A stretch of DNA of 64,000 nucleotides from Cyanobacteria bacterium FACHB-63 (GCA_014695255.1 JACJNX010000053.1:62001-126000); one strand, 5' to 3'. Shown: positions 26,340 through 36,142, numbered from the stretch's first letter. Translations and numbers: made by a program. The notes: generated from the letters alone by a model not told the origin.

Positions 26340-26819
26340 TTAGGTTGCTTTGTCTTGTGCGATCGCGCCCACAGTTCCTTTCACGGCTCGAAGGTAATCG
26401 CTTGGAGCGAGTAGAATCTGTAACCCTCGCATTCCCGCAGAAATCGAAATCACATCAAATAATTCAATCAGTTCATCGACATAAACGGGATAGTCTTTTT
26501 TGCAAGCGAGCGCTGTTACGCCGCCGCGAATGTACCCGGTGAGCGGCTGAACTTCTTTGAGCGCAACCGTTTCGATTTTACGATCGCCCGACAATTTCGC
26601 GAGTGCCTTCAGATCAAGCTGCATATTTCCACCGATCACCGCAAGACAAATTCCGTTACGATCACCCCTCGCTACTAGCGTCTTAAACACCTGTTCGGGT
26701 GGAAGACCAATTTTTTCTGCGACCGATTCTGCCGCAAGATTATCTGGATCGACTTCGTATTCTCTCAGTTCATAAGCGATGCCCAAATTGTCTAAAACGC
26801 GAACCGCATTCGTTTTCAT
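26340..26819 (-). CDS. ybaK: YbaK/EbsC-type aminoacyl-tRNA deacylase
   Basis: 159 residues from ATG 26819; an in-frame upstream start gives an unlikely N-terminus and would overlap the divergent lipoprotein gene. YbaK hydrolyses mischarged Cys-tRNA(Pro). Family features: TNAVRVLDNLGIAYELREYE, ESVAEKIGLPPEQVFKTLVA, the substrate-pocket Lys/Asp region LDLKALAKLSGDRKIE, GYIRGGVTAL and ISAGMRGLQILLAP. Length is normal and all blocks are present. Confidence 0.93.
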   Translation of the reverse strand: MKTNAVRVLDNLGIAYELREYEVDPDNLAAESVAEKIGLPPEQVFKTLVARGDRNGICLAVIGGNMQLDLKALAKLSGDRKIETVALKEVQPLTGYIRGGVTALACKKDYPVYVDELIELFDVISISAGMRGLQILLAPSDYLRAVKGTVGAIAQDKAT

Positions 26820-26907
26820 ACGTAGTTTAGAGTGGCAAAACAGTGAATTTGTAACATTGGCAACAAGCCATGGGAAGTCTACGAAAAGACCTTTCGTGTG
26901 ATCCATC

Positions 26908-27804
26908 ATGGTGGCTCGTAGACGTTTTATTCTTCAAGCTGGAGCAGGTTTTCTCATAACGGCAGGAGTTCAGGGCTGTCTGCAAACTTCCCAAACCTTG
27001 ACCCAAAACCAATCCGCTTTCAAGATTAGCAAAACCTTGGCAGACCAGATTCAGAAGCGAGGACACCTAAAAGTAGCCACGGAAGACGACTACCCACCGT
27101 TTGAATTTCTGCTGAACGGTAAGCCTACAGGATTTAATCATGAATTATTAACACGACTACAGCAAGCCGTTCCTTTCGAGATTCAGCAGGAGATTATGCC
27201 TTGGCAGGGACTCCTTCCTGGTGTGGAGCAGGGCAAATATGATCTCGCACTCACGGCTGTCGGAATTACCGACGATCGCGCCAAATTTCTCGACTTTACA
27301 AGCCCGATCGCGGAATCAACGATCGCTTACATCAAACGCAAAGAGGACACCTCAATTCAAGGAGTCAAGTCTCTGTCGGGGAAGGTGTTGGGTGTACAGC
27401 AGGGCGGCGTATCGATGGCTGCTATCCCTGACCTAGAAGCCACTTTAAAAGAGCAAGGAGGCAGACTCGGAACGGTCAAACAGTACCGGGGGTTTGCAGA
27501 AGCTTATCAAGACTTGCTCAACAAAAAATTGGACGCAGTTCTTCACAATATTGTGTCTCTATCTGTATTAGTCGATGAGAAACCTGCCATTTTTGCGCTA
27601 GGAGAGCGAGTCAGCCGCAAATCTTATGCAGCTTGGGCGGTGAAAAAGGGCAACCGGGAGCTATTAGACCTGTTAAACCAATTTTTGCAGCAGCAGCGAG
27701 AGCAAGGAGAACTGAAAAAGCTTCAGCAGGACTGGCTCAGAATTACATTCGATGATCTCCCCAAAGAACCGCGCTTACCTGGTGATCGTCCCATTCCATC
27801 CTGA
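26908..27804 (+). CDS. Family 3 solute-binding lipoprotein, partner of the adjacent sensor kinase
   Basis: 298 residues. The N-terminus MVARRRFILQAGAGFLITAG followed by VQGC combines a twin-arginine-like start with a lipobox, so it is probably a lipoprotein tethered outside the inner membrane. Amino-acid-type binding fold: GHLKVATEDDYPPFEFLLNG, GKYDLALTAVGITDDRAKF, LSGKVLGVQQGG. No permease or ATPase is nearby. A Cache-domain histidine kinase starts 26 nt downstream, so a sensory rather than transport role is likely (inference). Confidence 0.9.
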   Translation: MVARRRFILQAGAGFLITAGVQGCLQTSQTLTQNQSAFKISKTLADQIQKRGHLKVATEDDYPPFEFLLNGKPTGFNHELLTRLQQAVPFEIQQEIMPWQGLLPGVEQGKYDLALTAVGITDDRAKFLDFTSPIAESTIAYIKRKEDTSIQGVKSLSGKVLGVQQGGVSMAAIPDLEATLKEQGGRLGTVKQYRGFAEAYQDLLNKKLDAVLHNIVSLSVLVDEKPAIFALGERVSRKSYAAWAVKKGNRELLDLLNQFLQQQREQGELKKLQQDWLRITFDDLPKEPRLPGDRPIPS

Positions 27805-27830
27805 ACTGCTTTTTCGTTGTGTTCTGACTC

Positions 27831-29663
27831 ATGAAATTTACTCTGCGGAAATTTGCGTCGCGTCACCGTGACATTTTGATGCGATCGTTGACAGTTAGCC
27901 TGATTCTGTCGATCAGTGGTGGCGCTTACTATAGCTATCAATTAGTCCGGAACACGCTGCTAGAAAGCTTAAAGAAAAATGCTCTTTTAGAGCTTGTTCA
28001 AGGTCGAGAAAGCCTCGATCGCTGGCTCTCGAATCAAAAAATTCATGTCGAAACCTTGGCCAATACAGCTCAGGTGAGATCGATGGATTGGGCTAAAACA
28101 GAACCCTACCTCAAATCAGAAACACTGCGGTTTAGTGATGTCTATGCGATCGCTATCGCTAGACCCGATGGGTGGCGCAATGTGATCGGGGGTAAACCTG
28201 CAAATATTGCCGATCGCGTCTTTTTTCAAAAAGCAATGACAGGCATCACAAATGTCAGCGATCCGCTGATTAGCCGAGCCAACCAATCGCCAAGTTTGGT
28301 GATCGCGGCTCCGATTCGTGGCGGTTTTGATACGAATAGCCAGCCGATCGGAGAAATCCACAGCCTGGTCAGCTTAGAGCGAGTTAATCGCGTTGTTAGC
28401 AGTTTGGAATACGGCAAAAATAGCTATGCCTTTGCGATCGATTCCCAAAGTCGAGTTGTGGCTCATGCCAATCCAGCCTTTGGTTTTGGCAAGACTCAAG
28501 CCCAAGATACCCAGTTGCTAGAAATCATTCAGCACATTGCCCAGAACAAACAAGGCATCGAGTTAATCAAAGTCGGAAACCAAGCTCAATATCTCGCTCA
28601 TCTACCGCTGCAAGAAGCAAACTGGTTTGTCGCGTTATTGATTCCCAGAGAGAACATCGAATCTCAGTTGCAGTCCCTTGATAGTATTGCTCTAATCGTT
28701 GCAGGACTGGCGATCTCGTTACTGGTGATTCTCGGACGAATTCAGGTAATTGAGCAGGGACATCTGAAAAAATCAAATGAATTGCTGGAGAAGCGGGTGA
28801 CAGAACGGACAGCAGAGCTATCAAGCGCGACCGCACAAATCCAACAATCCCAAATTTGGATGATCCAGAATGAAAAGATGTCTGCGCTGGGAAATTTAGT
28901 CGCGGGAGTCGCGCATGAGATCAATAATCCGGTTAATTTCATTCATGGCAATCTTACCTATGTCAATGAATACGCCGAGGATCTTTTGCATCTAGTCCAT
29001 CTCTATCAGGAACAGTTTCCTGATTCATCAGAGCCGATTCAGCATTATCTACAAGAAATTGATTTTGAGTTTTTAGCCGGGGATTTACCGAAAATGCTGA
29101 CTTCGATGCGGATGGGAACGGATCGTATCAGGCAGATTGTTCTGTCCCTACGGAACTTTTCGCGATTAGATGAAGCAGAAGTCAAACCCGTTGATATCCA
29201 TGAAGGAATTGATAATACGCTGCTGATTTTGCAACATCGTTTGAAAGCTACTTCCGATCGCGCTGCGGTTGAGGTGATCAAAGAGTATGGAGATCTACCT
29301 TTAGTTGCCTGTTATGTGAGCCAACTCAACCAGGTCTTTATGAATATTCTGGTAAATGCTCTGGATGCGATGGAAGATCAGCGCAGATCGGATTCGCCCA
29401 ACCGCGCAATTCGGATTAAGACTCAAAAACTGGATCAAGGAATGGTACAAATCGCGATCGCTGATCAGGGTTTAGGTATGACTCCGGAGGTGCAACAGCG
29501 AATTTTTGATCCATTCTTTACAACAAAGCCCGTTGGCAAAGGCACAGGCATGGGAATGTCGATCAGTTATCAAATTGTGACGGAGCGGCATCAGGGTAAA
29601 TTGTACTGCGTGTCCCAGCTTGGGAAGGGCACAGAATTCTTTGTTGAAATTCCGATACGGTAG
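27831..29663 (+). CDS. Membrane histidine kinase with extracytoplasmic Cache domain
   Basis: 610 residues. TM1 (SLTVSLILSISGGAYYSY), an extracytoplasmic double Cache-like sensor (~45-275, with VYAIAIARPDGWRNVIGG, GEIHSLVSLERVN and YAFAIDSQSRVVAHANP), TM2 (SIALIVAGLAISLLVIL), a coiled coil, then HisKA with phospho-acceptor in LVAGVAHEINNPVNFIHGNL and HATPase (VFMNILVNALDAM, GLGMTPEVQQRIFDPF, GKGTGMGMSI). No receiver is attached. Probably co-transcribed with the upstream solute-binding lipoprotein, which may present ligand to it. The cognate regulator is not adjacent. Confidence 0.94.
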   Translation: MKFTLRKFASRHRDILMRSLTVSLILSISGGAYYSYQLVRNTLLESLKKNALLELVQGRESLDRWLSNQKIHVETLANTAQVRSMDWAKTEPYLKSETLRFSDVYAIAIARPDGWRNVIGGKPANIADRVFFQKAMTGITNVSDPLISRANQSPSLVIAAPIRGGFDTNSQPIGEIHSLVSLERVNRVVSSLEYGKNSYAFAIDSQSRVVAHANPAFGFGKTQAQDTQLLEIIQHIAQNKQGIELIKVGNQAQYLAHLPLQEANWFVALLIPRENIESQLQSLDSIALIVAGLAISLLVILGRIQVIEQGHLKKSNELLEKRVTERTAELSSATAQIQQSQIWMIQNEKMSALGNLVAGVAHEINNPVNFIHGNLTYVNEYAEDLLHLVHLYQEQFPDSSEPIQHYLQEIDFEFLAGDLPKMLTSMRMGTDRIRQIVLSLRNFSRLDEAEVKPVDIHEGIDNTLLILQHRLKATSDRAAVEVIKEYGDLPLVACYVSQLNQVFMNILVNALDAMEDQRRSDSPNRAIRIKTQKLDQGMVQIAIADQGLGMTPEVQQRIFDPFFTTKPVGKGTGMGMSISYQIVTERHQGKLYCVSQLGKGTEFFVEIPIR

Positions 29664-29852
29664 CGTCGATCGCTCCATTGCATAAAGCCATTGCATAAAG
29701 CGGTGAGTTCAGGCAGTGTCTCTACGCCTCGATCATGCTTGTCGCCGCTTATCTTCATCCGGGAAGCGGATCGCTCCGCTCTGGGTGCGATAGGATTTAG
29801 GGAAACGAAATCGCAGACATTACGTGCTTGAGTCTTCCTGGGAGTTGTGGAT

Positions 29853-30581
29853 ATGGGACTGTTTGACCGCATCTGGCGTGCGATTCGCGCCAACCTGAAT
29901 CATCTAATCTCACAGATGGAAGATCCAGAAAAGATTCTGGAACAGACGGTGATTGATATGCAGGATGACTTGATTCGATTGCGTCAAGCCGTCGCTCAGG
30001 CGATCGCCACCCAAAAACGTACCGAACGCCAAGCCGCTCAAGCGCGATCGAGCGCAGAAGAATGGTATCGCCGCGCTCAGTTAGCCCTTTCTAAAGGCGA
30101 TGAACATCTGGCGCGAGAAGCTCTAGCACGACGTAAAAGCTATGTCGAAACGGCTCAGGCGATGGAATCTCAACTGAGTCAGCAGGCTTCAGTAGTGACG
30201 CAATTAAAGCAAAATATGCTGAAGCTAGAGAGCAAGATTGCCGAAGCCAAGACGAAAAAGGATATGTACATTGCACGAGCACGATCGGCAAAAGCGTCTG
30301 AGCAACTAAATCAAATGCTGAGTAGCGTCGGAACTGGTAGCGCGATGACTGCGTTTGAGCGGATGGAAGAGAAAGTCTTGCAGCTTGAAGCGCGATCGGA
30401 AGCGGTGGCAGAACTGGGAAGCGATGATCTCGAAAAGCGGTTTGAGGCGTTGGGGCAAGGCGACGAACTCGATGCAGAACTCGCCGCCATGAAAGAGCAA
30501 ATTAGCGGCACGCTACCGCCTGCAAAGCCACCGATTGATCCAGAACTTGAGCGACTGCGATCGGAAATTCGTGGTTCATAG
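29853..30581 (+). CDS. Vipp1/PspA family membrane-remodelling protein
   Basis: 242 residues from ATG 29853, with GGGAG 9 nt upstream. This ESCRT-III-like family forms oligomers that protect membranes; Vipp1 supports thylakoids. Features: amphipathic helix MGLFDRIWRAIRANLNHLIS, EDPEKILEQTVIDMQDDLI, then continuous coiled-coil helices to ~215. The Pro-rich linker TLPPAKPPIDPELERLRSEI resembles the start of the Vipp1 C-terminal extension, but the protein stops soon after. Whether it is Vipp1 proper or PspA needs a tree. Confidence 0.9.
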   Translation: MGLFDRIWRAIRANLNHLISQMEDPEKILEQTVIDMQDDLIRLRQAVAQAIATQKRTERQAAQARSSAEEWYRRAQLALSKGDEHLAREALARRKSYVETAQAMESQLSQQASVVTQLKQNMLKLESKIAEAKTKKDMYIARARSAKASEQLNQMLSSVGTGSAMTAFERMEEKVLQLEARSEAVAELGSDDLEKRFEALGQGDELDAELAAMKEQISGTLPPAKPPIDPELERLRSEIRGS

Positions 30582-30633
30582 CAGGAACCCTCAATTTTTA
30601 TGGCTTAATGAGGGTTAAGTTCCTGGAAATCTT

Positions 30634-31434
30634 ATGAAAGATGACTTACTGCGCCGAGAGCAGACATTTCATGATCAGTGGGCAAGCACGATCGATGTCG
30701 ATGGGATTCGCGTGTCCGATTATTTTGAAGCCTGTACTGCTCCAGAGAATCGATTTATCTTGCGACAGCTTGGAGATGTTCGAGGAAAATTGCTGCTCGA
30801 TCTCGGCTGTGGTGCGGGCGAGAATAGCGTCTATTTTGCTCGACTAGGGGCACAGTGTATTGCCGCAGATTATTCGCCTGGAATGGTGGATGTGGCGCTT
30901 CAACTGGCGGCCCGAAATGGTGTTCAAGTCGAAGGTCGGGTCGTGAATGCGATGGCGATCGATCTTCCCGATAATACGTTCGATATTGTTTACGCCTCGA
31001 ATTTACTGCATCACATCCCCGATCCGAAAATTACGCTGCGGGAGATGCACCGCATTCTTAAGCCGGGTGGAAAGGCTTGTTTTTGGGACCCGTTGCGGCA
31101 TAATCCGGTGATTAATGTCTACCGACGCATGGCGACAGAAGTACGAACCGAAGACGAAACACCTTTAGATATTGAAATTGTGGAGTTTATTCGATCGCTC
31201 TATTCCCAAGCCCGTTACGACACTTTTTGGATTGCAACGCTGTGGATCTTCTTGCAGTTTTATCTAATCGAGCGAGTTAATCCGAACAAAGAGCGTTATT
31301 GGAAAAAAATTATTCTAGAGCAAGCGCGATTAGAGAAAACCTATTTGCGGCTTGAAAGGCTCGATCGTGTGTTAAAAAAACTTCCACTGATGAAGCGAAT
31401 GGCGTGGAATTTGGCAGTCGTCGCAACGAAGTAA
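30634..31434 (+). CDS. Class I SAM-dependent methyltransferase
   Basis: 266 residues. Rossmann methyltransferase motifs: LLLDLGCGAGENSVYFARLG (motif I) near residue 50, CIAADYSPGMVDVALQLA, DLPDNTFDIVYASNLLHHIP and MHRILKPGGKACFWDPL. A C-terminal helical part (~175-266) contains a hydrophobic stretch FWIATLWIFLQFYLI, suggesting membrane association or a lipid-like substrate. A weak hairpin (AACCCTCA/TGAGGGTT) separates it from Vipp1/PspA. The next gene, an ABC permease, starts 48 nt later. Confidence 0.88.
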   Translation: MKDDLLRREQTFHDQWASTIDVDGIRVSDYFEACTAPENRFILRQLGDVRGKLLLDLGCGAGENSVYFARLGAQCIAADYSPGMVDVALQLAARNGVQVEGRVVNAMAIDLPDNTFDIVYASNLLHHIPDPKITLREMHRILKPGGKACFWDPLRHNPVINVYRRMATEVRTEDETPLDIEIVEFIRSLYSQARYDTFWIATLWIFLQFYLIERVNPNKERYWKKIILEQARLEKTYLRLERLDRVLKKLPLMKRMAWNLAVVATK

Positions 31435-31482
31435 CGGCAAATTCGGATAAGATTGACAATCAGTTTACGGGTAGAGAAGCTC

Positions 31483-32310
31483 ATGAGCGCTCGAATACGT
31501 CAATCGATTCTGACTTACAGTTTGCTGAGCGCGATCGCGGTTCTGATGCTGATTCCGCTCGTATGGTTAGTTAGCACCTCGTTTAAATCACCGACTGAAG
31601 ACCTGTTTCAATTTCCGCCGCAGTTTATTCCAGAACAACCGACTCTGGAGAATTTTGTGACTGTTTGGCAGAGTAATCCGTTTGGGCGGTATTTGTTCAA
31701 CAGTACGTTGGTGTCTGTGTTAACGGTTGTATTGAATCTAATATTTTGCTCACTTGCAGCTTATCCATTAGCCCGATTAAGTTTTACAGGTCGAGAAATT
31801 ATTTTCAGTGCGATCGTTTCGACAATCTTGATTCCATTTCAGATTGTGATGATTCCGCTATACGTATTAGCAGTGCAGTTAGGATTGCGAAATAGCTATA
31901 TCGGAATTATTTTTCCTGCGATCGCGTCTGCATTTGGCATCTTCTTGCTGAGGCAAGCCTTTCAAGGAGTGCCGAAAGAACTCGAAGAAGCAGCGCGGAT
32001 GGATGGCTGCTCAGAGCTTGGAATCTGGTGGTATGTGATGATTCCCTCGATTCGTCCTGCACTGGTAACGCTAGCAATCTTTGTGTTTATCGGTTCGTGG
32101 AGCGACTTTCTTTGGCCTCTTCTCGTGCTCGATCGACCCGAACTGTTTACCTTACCGCTAGGGGTCGCCAATTTAGCGGGAACCTTTACGCTCGATTGGC
32201 GCTTGATTGCGGCGGGATCGGTGATCTCGATCGTGCCAATTTTGCTGTTTTTTCTCGTAATGCAGCGCTACATTGTCCCAACCGAAACCGGAAGCGGTGT
32301 GAAAGGATGA
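31483..32310 (+). CDS. MalG/LacG-type sugar ABC transporter permease (orphan)
   Basis: 275 residues from ATG 31483 (GAGAAG upstream). Six TM helices of the MetI/BPD permease fold; the EAA loop that contacts the ATPase is clear as EEAARMDGCSELGIWWYVMI. The opening SAIAVLMLIPLVWLVSTSFK and the external loop FPPQFIPEQPTLENFVTVW are typical of the second permease of carbohydrate uptake systems. No binding protein, MalF-like partner or ATPase is adjacent, so its partners must be elsewhere. The plus-strand MarR gene follows. Confidence 0.9.
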   Translation: MSARIRQSILTYSLLSAIAVLMLIPLVWLVSTSFKSPTEDLFQFPPQFIPEQPTLENFVTVWQSNPFGRYLFNSTLVSVLTVVLNLIFCSLAAYPLARLSFTGREIIFSAIVSTILIPFQIVMIPLYVLAVQLGLRNSYIGIIFPAIASAFGIFLLRQAFQGVPKELEEAARMDGCSELGIWWYVMIPSIRPALVTLAIFVFIGSWSDFLWPLLVLDRPELFTLPLGVANLAGTFTLDWRLIAAGSVISIVPILLFFLVMQRYIVPTETGSGVKG

Positions 32311-32365
32311 TAGTTCTAACCAAAACAGTTTGATATATTAATAAAACATTAGCCCTAATTTGCCT

Positions 32366-32833
32366 GTGAAACTTGATAACGCTGCCCCTTTTGATGCCAA
32401 AACTGCTGCTAAGCAACCCTTTCTAACCGTCATGCGTGAACTTGCCACGACCTATCAAGCTTTTTGCGCCTACGACGAAGCCCACATCCGCGAAACTGGC
32501 TTAACATCGCCGCAATTTGATGTGATTTGCACGCTCGGTAATACCTCCGGCATGTTCATGAATCAGCTTGCAGAGAAAACGCTGGTCACGAAAGGAACAC
32601 TAACGGGCATTATCGATCGTCTAGAGCAGAAAAATTTAGTCCGTCGAGAAGTTCCCCCAGAAAATCGTCGCTGTTTTCTAATCGTTCTCACGCCTGAAGG
32701 TGAAGCTCTATTTGAGAAAATCTTTCCGGTTCACATCGCTCATCTTAAAGAGCGGTTCGATCGCCTCACTCCCGACGAATTAACCGAAATCAAAACCGCA
32801 TTACAGCGCTTGAAATCCGTTTTTGCCGATTAA
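32366..32833 (+). CDS. MarR family transcriptional regulator
   Basis: About 155 residues; starts available are GTG 32366 or TTG 32360, with no clear ribosome-binding site. Winged helix-turn-helix: GLTSPQFDVICTLGNTSGMF, NQLAEKTLVTKGTLTGIIDR (recognition helix), LEQKNLVRREVPPENRRCF for the wing, and LTPEGEALFEKIF. These are standard MarR features; ligand and targets are unknown. The stop overlaps the end of the convergent cpcT-like gene by four bases. Confidence 0.9.
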   Translation: MKLDNAAPFDAKTAAKQPFLTVMRELATTYQAFCAYDEAHIRETGLTSPQFDVICTLGNTSGMFMNQLAEKTLVTKGTLTGIIDRLEQKNLVRREVPPENRRCFLIVLTPEGEALFEKIFPVHIAHLKERFDRLTPDELTEIKTALQRLKSVFAD

Positions 32834-33396
32834 TACGATCGCACTTTCTGAAATTCATATGCCCCCAGCAGCGCTCCCCAAATCGGGCGCTGGGTTTCTG
32901 GATCAATTCCCTTGTCGTAGCTCAAGAAGCGATCGCGCGTTGCCTCAAATCCCAGCGCAACTTGAATCGTATTGCCTCCCAGCGAGAACACGCATCGAGT
33001 ATCAGGCGGCGGTGAGGCGACGAAGCGAAATCCTTGATCAGTTGAGTTGATGGCAACCTGTAGCGTACAGCCTGGAAGCAGTTCGATCGCACCTTCGGTC
33101 AAACGATCGAGCAGTTCCGGCTGTTGTCCGGCTTCCCGAACAGAATTCGGATCTTTGAACTGGTAATACTGTACCTTTAGCCCTCGATCGTCTTCCTGCA
33201 ATCGCAATAATCGCTGTCGATAAGGCTGGTCTAATTTTAAAACATTCGATTGCTCAGCAAAAATCGTCAAGCTATCTTCAAACAGGTGAACAGGACGCTG
33301 CCACAGACGCAGATGCACAAACCAAGATGGGCTTTCTCTTGCCTGATCTCGGTTATCAAATTCTCCTGCCATGTATGTCGCCAGCGTTTGAAGCAC
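32830..33396 (-). CDS. CpcT/CpeT family phycobiliprotein lyase
   Basis: 188 residues. CpeT/CpcT (DUF1001) lyases attach bilin to beta-phycocyanin or phycoerythrin. The family opening is LATYMAGEFDNRDQARESPS followed by WFVHLRLWQRPV, and the C-terminus shows FLSYDKGIDPETQRPIWG then ALLGAYEFQK, which match CpcT-type proteins. No phycobiliprotein operon is nearby, which is common for this lyase. Which subunit it serves cannot be told from the sequence alone. Confidence 0.9.
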   Translation of the reverse strand: MLQTLATYMAGEFDNRDQARESPSWFVHLRLWQRPVHLFEDSLTIFAEQSNVLKLDQPYRQRLLRLQEDDRGLKVQYYQFKDPNSVREAGQQPELLDRLTEGAIELLPGCTLQVAINSTDQGFRFVASPPPDTRCVFSLGGNTIQVALGFEATRDRFLSYDKGIDPETQRPIWGALLGAYEFQKVRSY

Positions 33397-33495
33397 GTTA
33401 ACGAGCCAACTACGTAATATAGAGGTTTCAGATAATTCCCAGTTGAATATCTAAACCAATTGTAAACTTGTTTTGTAAAACTATTGCAGTTTCTA

Positions 33496-33569
33496 CGGGA
33501 CTGACGGGGCTCGAACCCGCAACTTCCGCCGTGACAGGGCGGTGCTCTAACCAATTGAACTACAGTCCC
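33496..33569 (-). tRNA. tRNA-Asp (GTC)
   Basis: Read on the minus strand, 74 nt: acceptor stem GGGACTG paired with CAGTCCC plus discriminator G, D-arm GTTCAATTGGTTAGAGC, anticodon stem CCGCC/GGCGG around loop CTGTCAC with anticodon GTC, and T-arm GCGGGTTCGAGCCCCGT. All four stems pair. CCA is not encoded. Confidence 0.96.
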
Positions 33570-33753
33570 AAATCCGTTTTCGCGCTTTTTCTTCAGCACG
33601 ATCTCTATAATGCAGGGTTTTACCAAATTTGTCAAACAAATCACGGAGACTTGTTCAAAAAAGAAGTTTGATCCCCATACAATCTTCTGCCCCAATCCTG
33701 AATTCGCTTGTTATCACTGAAGTAGGAAGATTGGCAGGTGCTAGGTGGGGCAG

Positions 33754-34317
33754 ATGAAACAGGTGAAGGTTGGGTGGCATCCCGCGGTTAAAGTTGCACT
33801 TTTTTCGGCAGTTTTGACAGCGATCTTAGGAACTATTTTGCTCAAGGTGTTTCCGATCGAGATTTCGATCTCTTCTGGAACGTCGAACACAGTTCCAGTC
33901 ATCAAAACCGCAAATTCACCCCCTACTGAATCTGTGACCCCGCCTAAAATCGAAAAGCCTGATTCGGCGGCGATCGCTGCAAAACAAGGCAATCTACGGA
34001 TTCGCAATCGCTCGGATTACGCCGTTCGGGTTGCGCTTTTAGCTCGTCAATCGAAACAAACAACCGCAAAAAACAGCGAACCCCAAAGCGGATTTGCGCT
34101 TCCGGCTCACTGGGATTTCGCGCCCCAAGAAGGTAGTGATTCGGGATTGCTGGTGGCGTTACCAAACCGATCGATTCAACTCAAACGCGGCGATGTGCTG
34201 GTTGCCTTCGCTCAGGATGGCTCCCAGCGCTATTGGGGACCGTTTGTAGTCGGAGAAACCGAGCGACCGGATTGGAACGCTCAAGCAGGCGAATGGGAGC
34301 TAGCCTTGGACAATTAG
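33754..34317 (+). CDS. Hypothetical membrane-anchored protein
   Basis: 187 residues from ATG 33754 (GTGGGG just upstream; a GTG three codons earlier is possible). One N-terminal TM helix ([20 protein letters not shown]), a low-complexity Thr/Ser/Pro segment, then a small globular domain ([38 protein letters not shown] and [16 protein letters not shown]). No family recognised. Its stop overlaps the convergent tsaD end by four bases. Probably an envelope protein; role unknown. Confidence 0.7.
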   Translation: MKQVKVGWHPAVKVALFSAVLTAILGTILLKVFPIEISISSGTSNTVPVIKTANSPPTESVTPPKIEKPDSAAIAAKQGNLRIRNRSDYAVRVALLARQSKQTTAKNSEPQSGFALPAHWDFAPQEGSDSGLLVALPNRSIQLKRGDVLVAFAQDGSQRYWGPFVVGETERPDWNAQAGEWELALDN

Positions 34318-35357
34318 ACGCGGTATAGGCTCATCACTTCCGACAAGGGCAACCGGGACTGAGCCGCGATCGTCAAATCTGAAGTGTGTCCCCGATCTAA
34401 ATGCTCTGATGCTGCACAACCGATCATTGCGGCATTATCCGTACAAAATTTCATCGGCGGAAACATGACTTTGATGTTGTACGGTGCTGCTGCGACTTGA
34501 AGTTGTTCTCGTAACCCGCGATTTGCAGCGACACCACCGCCGACCGCGATCGTATTCAATCCATAATCTCGCGCACAAGCGATCGCCCGTTTCGTCAGGG
34601 CACGAACTACTGTGGCTTGGAAACTCGCGGCGAGATCTGCGATCGGTAAAGGTTCTCCGGTTGCTTCCAGTCGTTGAGTTAATCGCAATACTGCCGTTTT
34701 CAACCCGCTAAAACTCGAATCGTAAGGATGAAATCCTCCTTCCGGTCGCGAAATCTGCCCCTCAGGAAGCGCGAATGCTTTTGGATTCCCTTCGGCTGCA
34801 AGACGATCGATAACGGGACCCCCGGGATATCCCAACTTTAATAACCGAGCCACTTTGTCGAATGCTTCACCCGCTGCATCATCGCGAGTCTGCCCTAACA
34901 CTTCATACCGTCCGCAATCTTTGACGTAAATTAAGCTCGTATGCCCACCCGACACCAGCAAACAGAGAAACGGTGGCTCCAAGTCAGGATCGCTCAAATA
35001 CGAAGCGTAAATATGCCCCTCCAAATGATGCACTCCAATAAATGGCTTATCATGCACGATCGCTAACGTCTTTGCCGCAGTTAACCCGACCAAAAGCGCT
35101 CCGACTAATCCGGGGGTGCAAGTCCCTGCAATTCCGTCAATCTCCGACCAATTAAGACCTGATTCAGTAAAGCACTGGTCGATCGCTTGGTTGACGATTT
35201 CGACGTGCTGGCGCGAGGCGACTTCGGGCACAACGCCACCGTATTGCTGATGAATTGCGATCTGAGATGACACAACGCTACTTAAAATGTGACGATTTCT
35301 TACGATCGCCACCGCAGTTTCGTCACAACTTGTTTCAATTGCTAAGACCGTTGCCAT
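34314..35357 (-). CDS. tsaD: tRNA N6-adenosine threonylcarbamoyltransferase
   Basis: 347 residues from ATG 35357, where the family sequence begins ([19 protein letters not shown]). TsaD, with TsaB/E, transfers threonylcarbamoyl to A37 of ANN-decoding tRNAs. The metal-binding motif [14 protein letters not shown], the nucleotide-binding [12 protein letters not shown], and [13 protein letters not shown] and [11 protein letters not shown] are present. Length is normal. It is divergent from psaF with a ~158-bp shared promoter region. Confidence 0.96.
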   Translation of the reverse strand: MATVLAIETSCDETAVAIVRNRHILSSVVSSQIAIHQQYGGVVPEVASRQHVEIVNQAIDQCFTESGLNWSEIDGIAGTCTPGLVGALLVGLTAAKTLAIVHDKPFIGVHHLEGHIYASYLSDPDLEPPFLCLLVSGGHTSLIYVKDCGRYEVLGQTRDDAAGEAFDKVARLLKLGYPGGPVIDRLAAEGNPKAFALPEGQISRPEGGFHPYDSSFSGLKTAVLRLTQRLEATGEPLPIADLAASFQATVVRALTKRAIACARDYGLNTIAVGGGVAANRGLREQLQVAAAPYNIKVMFPPMKFCTDNAAMIGCAASEHLDRGHTSDLTIAAQSRLPLSEVMSLYRV

Positions 35358-35515
35358 TTGCTGGTAGGTTTTGGGAGTAGGTGACTGTTTACAGTCGCTC
35401 AAACGAGAATGAGCTAGGCTGGTTTTCTAGTTTAGCGCTCCCCTCATCTTGTGCAAAAAATCAACTTTTTGACACAACCCTCCTTTGTAATCCGTCAATA
35501 AAGGGAAACAATTCC

Positions 35516-36055
35516 ATGCAACGATTGTTTGCTCTAGTGCTTGCCATTTTCCTTGGGTTTGGCTTTGTCAACGTCCAGCCCGCCCACGCTTATAATCTGA
35601 CTCCTTGCAGCGAGAACGAAGTGTTTGCCCAACGAATCCAAGATTCGCAAAGTGCAACCGCTCGTCGTCGCCTAGAGCTTTACGCAGAACATGGCTTGCT
35701 CTGCGGTAAAGACGATGGACTGCCCCACTTGATCACCGATGGCAACCTCAAGCACCTCGGAGAATTCACACTTCCGGGTCTGCTCTTTCTGTACATTGCA
35801 GGCTGGATCGGCTACTCTGGTCGCTCTTACCTGAATGCTGCAAAGAAAGCAGGCAACCCTGAAGAGAAAGAAATCATCATCGATGTGCCTTTAGCAATTA
35901 GCTGTGTTTTGCCTGCCTTGCTGTGGCCGCTGCTCTCGCTCCAGGAACTCCTTGCGGGTACCCTGATCGAGCGTGACGATCGCATTCCTGTGGGTGCTGA
36001 CTCGCTGCTGCTAAATCGGACTGACAAGCGGAAAATGCCCTCCCAGTCCCGCTAA
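35516..36055 (+). CDS. psaF: Photosystem I reaction centre subunit III
   Basis: 179 residues from ATG 35516; the longer upstream frame is ignored because the signal peptide begins here (LFALVLAIFLGFGFVNV, cleavage after PAHA). PsaF is a lumen-exposed PSI subunit near the plastocyanin/cytochrome c6 docking side. The mature N-terminus YNLTPCSENEVFAQRIQDSQ, the paired Cys (LTPC and LLCGKDDGLPHLI), the central TM helix LPGLLFLYIAGWIGYSGRSY and GNPEEKEIIIDVPLAI are typical. psaJ follows 87 nt downstream. Confidence 0.96.
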   Translation: MQRLFALVLAIFLGFGFVNVQPAHAYNLTPCSENEVFAQRIQDSQSATARRRLELYAEHGLLCGKDDGLPHLITDGNLKHLGEFTLPGLLFLYIAGWIGYSGRSYLNAAKKAGNPEEKEIIIDVPLAISCVLPALLWPLLSLQELLAGTLIERDDRIPVGADSLLLNRTDKRKMPSQSR

Positions 36056-36142
36056 TTTCTGCGCCTCGCGGTGAATGCTTTATCCGCCGCGAGTGCGATC
36101 GAAACAGGTCGTCAACTATCCACTTCTGTTTGGAGATTATCT

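Noticed and set aside
29681-29706. Tandem CCATTGCATAAAG x2 after the Cache kinase
   Set aside because: Only two short copies in a non-coding gap; no functional sign.
35381-35515. N-terminal extension of PsaF
   Set aside because: The PsaF signal peptide starts at ATG 35516; the extension overlaps the tsaD start region and is not conserved in character.
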